DNA of 57,911 bases, from assembly GCF_000805335.1 (NCBI RefSeq), contig NZ_KN708638.1, forward strand, positions 267,882 to 325,792. The letters are read 5' to 3'. The notes beneath the pieces were generated by a model. It was not told where the DNA came from, did no database searches, and saw nothing but the letters and a program-made list of their open reading frames with translations. Each line of letters begins with the position of its first letter. Within the stretch, counting starts at the first letter, position 1. Source of the DNA: Streptomyces sp. CT34. Lineage in GTDB: Bacteria > Actinomycetota > Actinomycetes > Streptomycetales > Streptomycetaceae. The position numbers and the translations under genes are program-made. Below are positions 50,621 to 57,911 of the stretch, one piece after another.

Positions 50621-50667
50621 TTGCTCGGGTGAGCAAATCACGCTACCGTCTTGCTCATGCAAGCAAG
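50621..50667. promoter_or_regulatory. Two palindromes ahead of the second TetR gene
   Basis: TTGCTC-GGGT-GAGCAA (50621-50636) and CTTGCT-CATGCA-AGCAAG (50650-50667) share the half-site TTGCT. The second covers the start codon, which fits autorepression. Confidence 0.65.
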
Positions 50668-51301
50668 CAATGGCTCGTCCAAGCAAAAGTCGGGACGCGG
50701 AACCAAGCGCTCCTTCACGGAGACGGGCCGCCGCGCCCAGATCGTCGCCTCGGCGATCGACGTGATCGCCGAAGTCGGGTACCACCGGGCCTCGTTCGCG
50801 AAGATCGCGGAGCGCGCGGGGCTGAGCAGTACGGGGATGATCTCCTACCACTTCGACGGGCGGGACGACCTGATGCGCGAGGTCGTCGCCGAGGTGCTGC
50901 GGATCGCGGAGGGATACCTCCGTCCCCGTATCGAGGCTCACGAGAGCTACGCGGCCCGCCTGCGCGCCTCCATCGAGGGCAACCTCGATCTGTGCGCCGA
51001 GTACCCGAACCACCTCGCGGCGATCACCGAGATCCTCACCAACCTGTCCGGCGGCTCCCCCGGCATGGTCGCCTTCCTCGACACCACGGAGGCGAACCTC
51101 GCCGTCCAGGCGGAGCAGATCCGCAAGGGACAGCGTGCGGGCGAGTTCTGCGACTTCGACCCGTGGGTGATGCTGCGCGCGATCCGCGCCGCCATCGACG
51201 ACGTGGTCCGCCGCGCCACCCACGATCCCGATCTCGATGTACGTGCCGCCGGCCGGGAGTTGGCCGACCTTTTCGACCGGGCCACCAGAAGCACGTCATG
51301 A
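50657..51301 (+). CDS. TetR family transcriptional regulator
   Basis: The 214-residue protein has a TetR domain from about residue 22 to 70 (Gln-Ile-Val-Ala-Ser-Ala-Ile-Asp-Val-Ile, Ala-Ser-Phe-Ala-Lys-Ile-Ala-Glu-Arg-Ala-Gly-Leu-Ser, Met-Ile-Ser-Tyr-His-Phe) and a BetI-like C-terminal domain. It probably controls itself and the membrane protein gene that follows 27 bases later, as one operon. Confidence 0.9.
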   Translation: MQASNGSSKQKSGRGTKRSFTETGRRAQIVASAIDVIAEVGYHRASFAKIAERAGLSSTGMISYHFDGRDDLMREVVAEVLRIAEGYLRPRIEAHESYAARLRASIEGNLDLCAEYPNHLAAITEILTNLSGGSPGMVAFLDTTEANLAVQAEQIRKGQRAGEFCDFDPWVMLRAIRAAIDDVVRRATHDPDLDVRAAGRELADLFDRATRSTS

Positions 51302-51328
51302 CCACAGCGAAAAAAGGGGGAACACACC

Positions 51329-52012
51329 ATGGCGACACAGCAGGCACCGCAGACCGACACCGACGGGGCCGCCGCAGCGTCCGCCCGACGACGCACCACG
51401 GCACTGCGCCGACGGCTCGCCGCGCAGCTGCTCTTCGAGCTCGTGCTCCCGCTCGGCTCCTACTACGGGCTACGCGCGGTCGGCGCCGGCCAGTGGCTCT
51501 CGATGGCCGCCGGCGGGCTGCTGTCGCTGCCGTGGATCGTTTACGGCATCGTGCGGCAGCGGCGCGTGGAGGCGGTGGCGGCGTTCTCGCTGAGTCTGGT
51601 GGTGGTCGGCGCGCTGCTGTCCCTGGTCACCGGCAGCCCGCGGGTGCTGATGATCCGGGACAGCTGGCTGACCGCCGCGATGGGACTTTGGATACTCGGC
51701 ACGCTGCTGACCCGGCGCCCGTTCATCATGACGGCCTCGCGCGGCATCGTCATCGCCAAGGTGGGCGAGGCCGGACTGGTCGAATGGGAAGCGCGGTGGG
51801 ATGCGGAGCCGATGTTCCGTCACCACCTGCGGCTGGTCTCGGCGGTGTGGGGCGCGGTCTTCCTGCTCGACGCGGTGTTGCGGGTGGTGCTGGCGTACAC
51901 GATCCCCGTGGACGCCTTCGCGCTCACCAGTACCGTGCTCTGGCTGGCGCTGCTCGGCGGACTGCTCGTGTTCCACAACTGGTACATCACGCGGCACGGC
52001 TTGAAGCTGTAG
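51329..52012 (+). CDS. VC0807 family integral membrane protein
   Basis: The 227-residue protein has about six membrane helices (roughly 33-50, 55-72, 80-98, 112-128, 165-185 and 195-213) and fits the VC0807 family of unknown function. Its motif Arg-Asp-Ser-Trp-Leu-Thr-Ala between helices three and four is typical. It lies directly behind a TetR gene, a common arrangement for this family, so it is probably inducible. A GGGGGAA box precedes the ATG. Confidence 0.88.
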   Translation: MATQQAPQTDTDGAAAASARRRTTALRRRLAAQLLFELVLPLGSYYGLRAVGAGQWLSMAAGGLLSLPWIVYGIVRQRRVEAVAAFSLSLVVVGALLSLVTGSPRVLMIRDSWLTAAMGLWILGTLLTRRPFIMTASRGIVIAKVGEAGLVEWEARWDAEPMFRHHLRLVSAVWGAVFLLDAVLRVVLAYTIPVDAFALTSTVLWLALLGGLLVFHNWYITRHGLKL

Positions 52013-52132
52013 GGCCGCGGGTGCCGGCGTCGCGGTGCCCATCGCGCGGAGGTCGGCCGCTGCCTGTCCGTGGCTCGCAGGTAGGGCCCGTCGTCAGGCG
52101 GAACCGCTCCGTTGTCGACTACGGCGATGTGC

Positions 52133-53179
52133 TCAGCGGGCAACTTCGCCGCGAGGATCGGACTGGGCAAGGATGCGCCGCAGCCAGCGGGTACGGGCGT
52201 TGCGGGCGTCCTGGCTGAGGACTGCCCGTGGGGCGAAGGTGTCGAAGCCGTGGAACGCTCCGGGCCATACGTGCAGTTCGGCTTGGCCACCGGCCTGCCA
52301 GATCGCCTGGGCACAGGCCACACCCTCGTCCCTGAAGGTCTCGGCCGACCCGACCTCGATGTAGGCCGGGGGGAGCCTGGACAGATCCGTGGCACGGGCG
52401 GGAGCAGCGTAGGGCGGCAGATCCGCAGCGCCGTACCGGTCACCCAACAGTGCCTGCCACGCAGTCGTGTTGGAGCGTCGGTCCCAGGTGTCGATGCCGG
52501 CCATCTGGTGACTGGAGAAGGTGTTGTTGCGGTCGTCGAGCATCGGGGACAGGAGGAGCTGCCCGATCGGTACGGGTCCGCCTCGGTCACGGGTGAGCAG
52601 GGCGAGTGCCGCGGCGAGCCCGCCGCCGGCACTCTTTCCTCCGACGATGATGCGGTCCGCGTCAACGCCCAGTCGGGCCGCATGCTCGGCCACCCAGACG
52701 AATCCGCCGTAACAGTCCTCCACCGGTGCCGGATACTGCGCCTGCGGCGCCAACCGGTACTCGACGGAGACGACGGCCAACTCCAGTGTGCGAGCCCACT
52801 CGCGCAGCAGTCGCGGAAGGACCGACCACGCATTGCCGGCGATCATCCCGCCGCCGTGCATGTAGTACAGCAGGGGCAACGGCCCGGCGATCCCGGCGGG
52901 CCGGGCGCTCACGAGTGTGACCTCGTGCCCACCCGACGCTCCCGGTACGCGCAGCTCAGCCACCTCGAAACGGCCGTCGGCGCGGAGGTCTTGGGCCGTC
53001 GGCCTGGGCCGGGCCGCGGCATCCCGCTCCTGCCGGGCCGCGAGGTTCTCCGGGGTGATCGGCTCCCGCGCCTCGTCCCCCAAAGCCGCCAGCGCCACCT
53101 GTAGTTCGGGGTCGAACGGGGGCGCTTCCCGAGCCGTCGAGACAGGGCCGGGCTCCGACGGTACGCCAGCGTTACTCAT
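52133..53179 (-). CDS. Alpha/beta hydrolase of the hormone-sensitive lipase (HSL) family
   Basis: The 348-residue protein is an HSL-type carboxylesterase. It shows the oxyanion motif His-Gly-Gly-Gly near residue 107, the nucleophile elbow Gly-Lys-Ser-Ala-Gly-Gly-Gly near 178, and the catalytic His in Ala-Phe-His-Gly-Phe-Asp near 312. An N-terminal cap helix region is also present. It has no signal peptide and should be cytoplasmic, cleaving small acyl esters. No regulator is adjacent. Confidence 0.9.
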   Translation of the reverse strand: MSNAGVPSEPGPVSTAREAPPFDPELQVALAALGDEAREPITPENLAARQERDAAARPRPTAQDLRADGRFEVAELRVPGASGGHEVTLVSARPAGIAGPLPLLYYMHGGGMIAGNAWSVLPRLLREWARTLELAVVSVEYRLAPQAQYPAPVEDCYGGFVWVAEHAARLGVDADRIIVGGKSAGGGLAAALALLTRDRGGPVPIGQLLLSPMLDDRNNTFSSHQMAGIDTWDRRSNTTAWQALLGDRYGAADLPPYAAPARATDLSRLPPAYIEVGSAETFRDEGVACAQAIWQAGGQAELHVWPGAFHGFDTFAPRAVLSQDARNARTRWLRRILAQSDPRGEVAR

Positions 53180-53508
53180 GACAGGCCCTCCTGTCGGGCG
53201 TGGGGATGCCGGCCGGCGTCCCGCCCGCAGCAGTTCGTCAGCGCGTGCGGGCGTGCGGGCGGGCGTGCGGGCGGGGAACGCTCACGTGCGTGAGGTCCAT
53301 GAGTCGTATTGAATCCTCCCCTCCGTTCACTTCGTTCAGCAAGGGGATTCCTGGCTCACGCTGCCTGGCGGTCCTGCGGACTGTCGGGTCTTCTGCGACC
53401 AGCACCAGCCGGGTTGAGACCTGCCCGGACGAGCATCACGCGTGCGGAGTTCTTGCCCCGAGGACTCACGGTTCCGCAATTTCGCGCTCAGCACCCATGG
53501 CTGGGCGG
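53180..53508. other. Intergenic, GC-rich short repeats only
   Basis: A short tandem run of GTGCGGGCG-like units lies at about 53245-53275. I see no gene in the remainder. Confidence 0.5.
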
Positions 53509-54693
53509 TCAGGTCGGCTCTTGCAGGGCGGGGGTGGTCCGGCGGGATGCGACCAGGGCGAGGAGGCCGAAGGCCAGTATCGCGGCGAGGGTGGCGAAGC
53601 CGTAGGCGAGGTTGGTGGCGGTGGCGACGGTTGCGACGAGGAGGGGGCCTCCGGCATCGCCGAGTTCGCGGCCCAGTTCGGCGGCTCCCATGGTCTGGCC
53701 GAGTCGTTCTTGCGGGGTGGCTGCGGCGAGGGTGGCGAAGCCGAGCGGGGTGATCAGCCCGGTACCGGAACCGATCAGCACGGCTCCGGTCAGGACGCCG
53801 GGCAGGCCCGGGAGCATCGCGCCGAGGAATCCGGCGGCGGTGAGGGCCAGGCCGACCGCGATGCCGGTGCGGGTGGTCAGCCGTCCGGCGTCCAGGGCGC
53901 GTCCGGCGTACGGCTGGATGGCGGCGGCGCTGGCGGCGAGGACGGAGACGGCGGTGCCGGTGGCCACGGTGCCGAGGCCGGCCGCAGCGCCGGAGACGGG
54001 CAGGAAGCCGACGCCGACGGACAGGGCGGCGGTGGCGGCAGCGAGCGCGGCGGTCGGGGTCAGGAAGGAGCGGTCGGCCAGGCGGCGGGCCAGGGCGAGG
54101 AGGGTCTGCCGGCTCTTGGGCAGCGGCGGCACCGCGGGTACGGCCGGCACGGTCCAGACGGCGACGGCCGCGGCGAGGAGGGTAAGGACGAGGAACAGCA
54201 GGCGCAGCCCGCCGGACCAGACCAGTACGCCGCCCAGGAGAGGGCCGAGGGTGTAGCCGATGGACTTGTAGAAGCCGTAACTGCCGAACACGCGCCCGTG
54301 CTTGGCCGTCGGGTTGAGGCGGGCCACCAGGGCGGACGCGGACGGGGAGAAGGCGGAGGCGGCGGCGCCCTGGCCCAGGCGGGCGGACCAAAGCCAGCCG
54401 GGGCTGTCGGCGACGGCGTACACGGCTGAGGCGGCGGCGAAGGCGATCAGGCCGCCGAGCAGCACGGGTTTGGCGCCGATCCGGTCGGCGAGGGTGCCGA
54501 AGACGGGCTTGAGGACGACCTCGGCGCCGTCGTACAGGGCGAGCAGTCCGCCGAGGACGAGCAGGGAGCTGACGGCGTCGTGGGAGAAGCTGCCGAGGTT
54601 GGCGGCGATGCCGTGCGCGCCGAAGGCGGTGGTGAACCCTGCCGCGTACAGCGGCCACATGGCGGGCGCCGGCGCGCGGGAAGCCTGGCTCAT
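53509..54693 (-). CDS. Major facilitator superfamily transporter
   Basis: The 394-residue protein has twelve predicted membrane helices and the MFS motif A-like loop Gly-Thr-Leu-Ala-Asp-Arg-Ile-Gly-Ala-Lys-Pro near residue 65. A second-half loop reads Gly-Arg-Ala-Leu-Asp-Ala-Gly-Arg-Leu-Thr-Thr-Arg. It is a drug- or anion-efflux type. Its ATG overlaps the stop of the ChrB_N gene as ATGA, so the two are translationally coupled. MFS genes with ChrB_N partners occur in actinomycetes and may export chromate or another toxic compound; the substrate is not proven. Confidence 0.88.
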   Translation of the reverse strand: MSQASRAPAPAMWPLYAAGFTTAFGAHGIAANLGSFSHDAVSSLLVLGGLLALYDGAEVVLKPVFGTLADRIGAKPVLLGGLIAFAAASAVYAVADSPGWLWSARLGQGAAASAFSPSASALVARLNPTAKHGRVFGSYGFYKSIGYTLGPLLGGVLVWSGGLRLLFLVLTLLAAAVAVWTVPAVPAVPPLPKSRQTLLALARRLADRSFLTPTAALAAATAALSVGVGFLPVSGAAAGLGTVATGTAVSVLAASAAAIQPYAGRALDAGRLTTRTGIAVGLALTAAGFLGAMLPGLPGVLTGAVLIGSGTGLITPLGFATLAAATPQERLGQTMGAAELGRELGDAGGPLLVATVATATNLAYGFATLAAILAFGLLALVASRRTTPALQEPT

Positions 54694-55256
54694 GTGCCGT
54701 CCTCCGCACTGTGGGGCAGGGCCGTGAAGACGCGTTCGGCGTAGTCCTCGCAGATCTCGGTGCAGTGGGCGAGGCGGGCGGCGGCCTCGGCGGTCTCGGG
54801 GGCTCCGAAGACGTCGCGCGTGCTCAGGTCCTGGTGCCAGCGGCGCAGCCGCTCCAGACTCTGCTCTTCCTCCTCCAGTTCGGCGGGGGTGAACTTGGCC
54901 TGGCGGATCTCCTTGGCGATCTCCTGCTCGAACTTTCCGCAGTCGGCCAGGAATTCGGCCCAGTCCGCCGAACGGGCGGCGGTGAACATCGCCTCGAACC
55001 GGGCGGCGTCCTCGACGGAGCGCCCGGCGGCCCGAAGGGTCACCGCCCGGCCCCCGGCGGCGTCGGTGAGCTCGACCGCGCGGCGCGCCCCGTCGGCGAA
55101 GGTCGGCACGTCCGGAACGGCCCAGACGCCCTGCCCGAGGGAGAGCGCGCCGACTTTGCGCAGCTCGCGCCAGACCGCCACCCGGTGCCGGGAAGGCTCC
55201 GCGGGCAGTTTGATCACCAGCACCAGCCACCGTGTCTGCGGTTCAGCAGTCGCCAT
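54690..55256 (-). CDS. ChrB N-terminal domain protein
   Basis: The 188-residue protein matches the N-terminal domain of ChrB, a chromate-responsive regulatory protein. It shows Trp-Leu-Val-Leu-Val-Ile-Lys-Leu-Pro-Ala-Glu-Pro-Ser-Arg-His-Arg-Val-Ala-Val-Trp-Arg near residue 10, Gly-Val-Trp-Ala-Val-Pro near 43, and an acidic coiled-coil end. The C-terminal chromate-resistance domain is absent. It overlaps the MFS gene by four bases. It may sense or regulate; a palindrome lies just ahead of its start. Confidence 0.85.
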   Translation of the reverse strand: MATAEPQTRWLVLVIKLPAEPSRHRVAVWRELRKVGALSLGQGVWAVPDVPTFADGARRAVELTDAAGGRAVTLRAAGRSVEDAARFEAMFTAARSADWAEFLADCGKFEQEIAKEIRQAKFTPAELEEEEQSLERLRRWHQDLSTRDVFGAPETAEAAARLAHCTEICEDYAERVFTALPHSAEDGT

Positions 55257-55264
55257 GGATGAGA

Positions 55265-55282
55265 ATGTAGCAGGCGTTACAT
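55265..55282. promoter_or_regulatory. Candidate operator ahead of the ChrB_N-MFS pair
   Basis: ATGTA-N8-TACAT is a 5-bp inverted repeat in the sequence ATGTAGCAGGCGTTACAT, starting nine bases upstream of the ATG. The arms are short, so the evidence is modest. Confidence 0.45.
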
Positions 55283-55655
55283 CCCACTGGTCGACTGTGG
55301 GGTCAAGGAAGGTCTCGGCTGGGGCGTCGGCGAGGTTCGAGCAGGCGGATCAGGAACGGGGCGAGGAGTACCCTGGCGAACCGGCGCAGGCTCTGCATGC
55401 TGGACGCGTCGTGGATCGTTTACGGACGTCCCCACGTCAGGAGTGCTGGCGCTGCTTCTTGTTCCGTCCCTCGATCGTGATCGAGGATGCAGCGCCGCGG
55501 CGGATCCCCTGTACGGGGGCCGGCGCTCCAGGGTCATCGGCGCCGACCGCATCGTGCGGTGCCATCGGCTGCCTGGTCTCCACCCGTGGGTGGAGCCCTC
55601 CAGATCAACCCCTGGGTGGTCGCCAGCCGCGACGCACGAGGAGCAACCTTGACGC
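55283..55655. other. Intergenic, nothing recognised
   Basis: This 373-base divergent region must hold promoters for the ChrB_N-MFS pair and for the methyltransferase-like membrane protein. I see no gene in it. Confidence 0.5.
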
Positions 55656-56291
55656 ATGGACTCCCTCCACTCCTCACTTGTTGCCCTCACCGGTGTCTGT
55701 GTACTGATCTTTCTCGTGGCCTGGGCCGTGGGTGCTGTCTATTTCGGTGTGAAGAACCACGCCGGCCTGGGCGGCTGGCTGCGCGGTATGCGCCGCACCA
55801 TGCCGCGCAGGGTCCTGCTGATCGCGGGCGCCTACGCGTTCTCCGTGCTGGTGAGGCACACCCCGCAGGTGTGGCACCACCTCCAGTACTGGCAGCCCGA
55901 GCTCGCTCTCCTGGGTGCCGCGCTCGTCGTCGCCTCCACCGCGTTGCTGCTGTGGGCCCGATGGGTTCTGGGCACGATGTGGGCCAGCATCCCGTTGGTC
56001 AAGGAGCATCACCAGCTGCGTACCGACGGCCCCTACCGGCTGGTCCGCCACCCCATATACACCGGCTTCCTCGGCCTGGTCGTCGGCGGCATGCTGGCCT
56101 GCGGCTTCGGCGTCTGGGTTGCCTTCCTGGTGATTGCCGTCCCCTGGGTGCTCCGTCGGGTCCACGTCGAGGACGGCCTGATGGCCGGCCAGTTCGGCGC
56201 CGCCTACGAGCTCTACCGCACGCGAGTACCGGCGTTGATACCGTGGACGCGCCCCGCCCGGCGGGAGGCCGCGTCGCAAGGCCGTCGCTGA
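55656..56291 (+). CDS. Isoprenylcysteine carboxyl methyltransferase-like membrane protein
   Basis: The 211-residue protein has five or six membrane helices and the ICMT/PEMT signature Gly-Pro-Tyr-Arg-Leu-Val-Arg-His-Pro-Ile-Tyr-Thr-Gly near residue 124. A Glu-x-x-Leu-x-x-x-Phe-Gly-x-x-Tyr-x-x-Tyr end near 172 completes it. These bind S-adenosylmethionine and a lipid-like substrate. Bacteria lack prenylated proteins, so the bacterial members act on other, mostly unknown lipids or isoprenoids. It ends five bases from the convergent methyltransferase gene. Confidence 0.88.
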   Translation: MDSLHSSLVALTGVCVLIFLVAWAVGAVYFGVKNHAGLGGWLRGMRRTMPRRVLLIAGAYAFSVLVRHTPQVWHHLQYWQPELALLGAALVVASTALLLWARWVLGTMWASIPLVKEHHQLRTDGPYRLVRHPIYTGFLGLVVGGMLACGFGVWVAFLVIAVPWVLRRVHVEDGLMAGQFGAAYELYRTRVPALIPWTRPARREAASQGRR

Positions 56292-56295
56292 GAGG

Positions 56296-57150
56296 TCAGG
56301 TAGCGGCCAGCAACACGTCCTCTCCGGTCGACGGGCGGAGGCCGTCGGTGCGGTCGGCGAAGTAGCGCTCGGCGAGCGCATGTCCCGACACGTGTCGGAC
56401 GTCTGCGAAGCCGGCGTCGCGGGCCGCTGCCAGCATCTCGGTCGGGGTGTAGAAGCTGATGAACGGTGTTCCGGATGCCTGGGCGCCGTCCTTGCTCGCC
56501 CGGAGGCCGGGGCGGTCGGCGTCGTCGAGCAGTTCGGGTGGCAGCAGGAAGGTCATGGCGAGCGTGGAGCCGGGTGCGAGCCCGGCGATCTGGTGCAGGG
56601 TCGTCATGGTGGTGTCCTTGGTGAGGTACATGGTGACGCCGGTGGAGACGATGACCGCCGGTCGGCTGGAATCGAAGCCGGCAGCGGCGAGCTTCGTCAG
56701 CCAGTCCTCGTGCGCCTCGAAGTCAACCGGCACCAGGCGCAGCCAGTCGGGGATGCCGTAGCCGAGTGCGACCAGACGACGACGCTTCCATGCCTGAGTG
56801 CCGGGCTGGTCGACCTCGAAGACCCGTAGCCGGGAGGTGCTCTCCGGCCTGCGCTGGGCAAAGGTGTCCAGGCCGGCGCCCAGGATGACGTACTGGGTGA
56901 CGCCGCGGTCGGCCTGCTCCGCGATCAGGTCCTCGATGAAACGGGCGCGGGCCACGATGGCGGCCCGGAACCCACTGGTGGCGTGGGGGTCCATATCGGG
57001 CCGGTCGCGCCAGTCGTCGTCGGGTGCCACGAGTTCCAGACCGATCTCGTCCTCCAGCACGTGCGGCGGGTCGAGCTGGACGTGCAATGCCCGCCAGAGG
57101 GCGGTGCGTACCGCAGTGTTGTCCGGCTCCCCGGTCTGCTCGTCTGCCAC
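56296..57150 (-). CDS. TIGR00027-type SAM-dependent methyltransferase
   Basis: The 284-residue protein belongs to the leucine carboxyl methyltransferase-like TIGR00027 group, abundant in actinobacteria. It shows Thr-Ala-Leu-Trp-Arg-Ala near residue 15, Arg-Ala-Arg-Phe-Ile-Glu-Asp near 68, the SAM motif Leu-Gly-Ala-Gly-Leu-Asp-Thr-Phe-Ala near 90, Phe-Glu-Val-Asp-Gln-Pro near 111, and Ser-Thr-Gly-Val-Thr-Met-Tyr-Leu near 168. The substrate is unknown. It may share a promoter region with the decayed gene upstream. Confidence 0.9.
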   Translation of the reverse strand: MADEQTGEPDNTAVRTALWRALHVQLDPPHVLEDEIGLELVAPDDDWRDRPDMDPHATSGFRAAIVARARFIEDLIAEQADRGVTQYVILGAGLDTFAQRRPESTSRLRVFEVDQPGTQAWKRRRLVALGYGIPDWLRLVPVDFEAHEDWLTKLAAAGFDSSRPAVIVSTGVTMYLTKDTTMTTLHQIAGLAPGSTLAMTFLLPPELLDDADRPGLRASKDGAQASGTPFISFYTPTEMLAAARDAGFADVRHVSGHALAERYFADRTDGLRPSTGEDVLLAAT

Positions 57151-57250
57151 GATGTTCGCCTTCCGTTGCCGTTGCGGTCAGTTCTTGGTGGGAGCCCGGA
57201 GGCTCCGCAGGCGCCCGTCGGGATCGCGGACGGTCATCTCCTTGGTTCCG

Positions 57251-57289
57251 TAATGGGTGTCAGTGATGGGTGTCCGTAATGGGTGTTCT
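57251..57289. repeat. Three 13-bp tandem repeats
   Basis: The units are TAATGGGTGTCAG, TGATGGGTGTCCG and TAATGGGTGTTCT. Two extra copies add 26 bases and break the frame of the VOC-like part. Confidence 0.8.
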
Positions 57290-57370
57290 CGAACCGGGTG
57301 ATCACCTCGACGGCAGGATCGGGGCGGAACGCGTCCGCGCCCGGCACCTTCAGCACGATCTGCGTCTGCG

Positions 57371-57418
57371 GCTGTTAGGTCCTTGGGGCTGTTGGCCCTT
57401 GGGGCTGTTGGTCCTCGG
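57371..57418. repeat. Three 16-bp tandem repeats
   Basis: The units start GCTGTTAGGTCC, GGCTGTTGGCCC and GGCTGTTGGTCC. The TAA carried by the first unit interrupts the VOC-like frame. Confidence 0.8.
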
Positions 57419-57598
57419 GAACCTCGGCGATGAAGACGTACGGCCCGTCGCCGTTGCGGAGCTGGCCTGAGTTGCGGGTGAGGCGTCGGTGCCCCATGCC
57501 GACAGCGACATGCCCGACTCGATGGTGTGGTACTTGACCTGCCTGATCAGCCCGATCGGCAGGTAGACGTTGAGTTGCTTGACTTCCTCATCACCCAC

Positions 57599-57911
57599 GG
57601 CGCGATGCTAGCTTCCTGGCAAGCCGGGCGCCGGTGGATACCGCGAACCCGTCCAGGTGCGACTTTCCAACGGAGGGCAGGACGACGAGGCCCCTGGCAC
57701 CCCTCACCCTGGAAACGTTGCGTGGGGTGTGCCAGAGGCGTTCGCGGGCCTGGTTCACCAGGTCGCCGGCGTGAGCGCGACCGGCTCAGGTATGGGCGAT
57801 CTGCGGCCGAGTGGGGCAGAGAGCCGCCTCGGCACGTCGCGGGCGGCGCCGCGACGCTTGAGGTCGATGGGACTCCCCCGCCCCGCGGGCCGCCATGCCT
57901 GTTGCGGCTCC
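57599..57911. other. No gene recognised at window end
   Basis: I see no supported gene or repeat in the last 313 bases. A gene entering from the right edge cannot be excluded. Confidence 0.4.

Larger units (their letters stand above)
57178..57598 (-). pseudogene. RHH (CopG-like)/VOC-like gene broken by tandem duplications
   Basis: The N-terminal 30 codons read like a ribbon-helix-helix protein (Lys-Gln-Leu-Asn-Val-Tyr-Leu-Pro, Leu-Ile-Arg-Gln-Val-Lys, Met-Ser-Leu-Ser-Ala). After a frame change near 57495 a glyoxalase/VOC-like C-terminal part follows: Tyr-Val-Phe-Ile-Ala-Glu-Val-Pro, then Phe-Glu-Asn-Thr-His-Tyr-Gly, then Thr-Val-Arg-Asp-Pro-Asp-Gly-Arg-Leu ending at a TGA at 57180-57178. Three 16-bp copies (57371-57418) add an in-frame TAA. 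Three 13-bp copies (57251-57289) shift the frame. Removing the extra copies restores a sensible reading. Confidence 0.5.

Noticed and set aside
1..57911. tRNA, rRNA and riboswitch signals
   Set aside because: I looked for typical tRNA T-arm sequences and for conserved leader structures and found none that I could defend.

Overview
The window looks like a piece of a Streptomyces (or close actinomycete) chromosome, most likely an arm or another accessory region. The base composition is about 70% G+C. Codons favour G/C in third position. The gene families are typical of the group: a SpoIIE-type phosphatase with a GAF domain, an Eis-like acetyltransferase, MmyB-type XRE, PadR and TetR regulators, an F420-type oxidoreductase, a HelR-type RNA polymerase rescue ATPase behind a rifamycin-associated element, Tat/Sec-exported proteins and a terpene synthase. 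There are no rRNA or tRNA genes that I can see, and ribosomal protein L25/Ctc is the only translation gene.

Layout. 0-6 kb: decayed DUF6233 and IstB remnants, then a GAF-PP2C phosphatase, a stand-alone MASE1 membrane sensor, a cupin and a small secreted protein. 6-10 kb: fragments of a RiPP-type methyltransferase and a small secreted peptide, a divergent ArsR-like regulator/aldo-keto reductase pair and an IS5-type element. 9.7-20.3 kb: Eis-like acetyltransferase, divergent XRE/SDR pair, secreted aerolysin-like protein, AhpD-like protein, terpene synthase broken by one stop codon, SnoaL-like protein, and a VTC/DUF4956 pair whose junction has been tandemly duplicated. 21-29 kb: acyltransferase, Tn3 transposase remnant, a three-repeat orphan CRISPR array with an exact 61-bp period, L25, a repeat-rich secreted protein, a methyltransferase and several decayed genes. 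29-44 kb: HisA/PriA paralogue without its catalytic aspartates, SGNH esterase, IS1182 relic, RAE-helR, haloalkane dehalogenase-like hydrolase, a ricin-lectin secreted protein, divergent MarR/FAD monooxygenase, P-loop kinase-like protein, lipoprotein and a large secreted beta-propeller. 44-57.9 kb: LLM oxidoreductase and PadR opposite a SnoaL protein, secreted propeller hydrolase-like protein, divergent TetR/SDR, TetR with a VC0807 membrane protein, HSL-type esterase, ChrB_N-MFS pair, isoprenylcysteine methyltransferase-like protein, TIGR00027-type methyltransferase and a decayed RHH/VOC gene.

How the genes work together. The window is built from small self-contained modules rather than one pathway. 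Five of them are divergent regulator/enzyme pairs (ArsR-AKR, XRE-SDR, MarR-FAD monooxygenase, PadR-SnoaL, TetR-SDR), most with a visible palindrome in the shared promoter. Between them lie many broken genes: frameshifts, one-codon nonsense changes, IS relics and short tandem duplications. Long genes such as helR (713 codons) and the 892-residue propeller are intact, so I read the broken ones as real decay rather than general sequencing error, although I cannot exclude errors at single sites.
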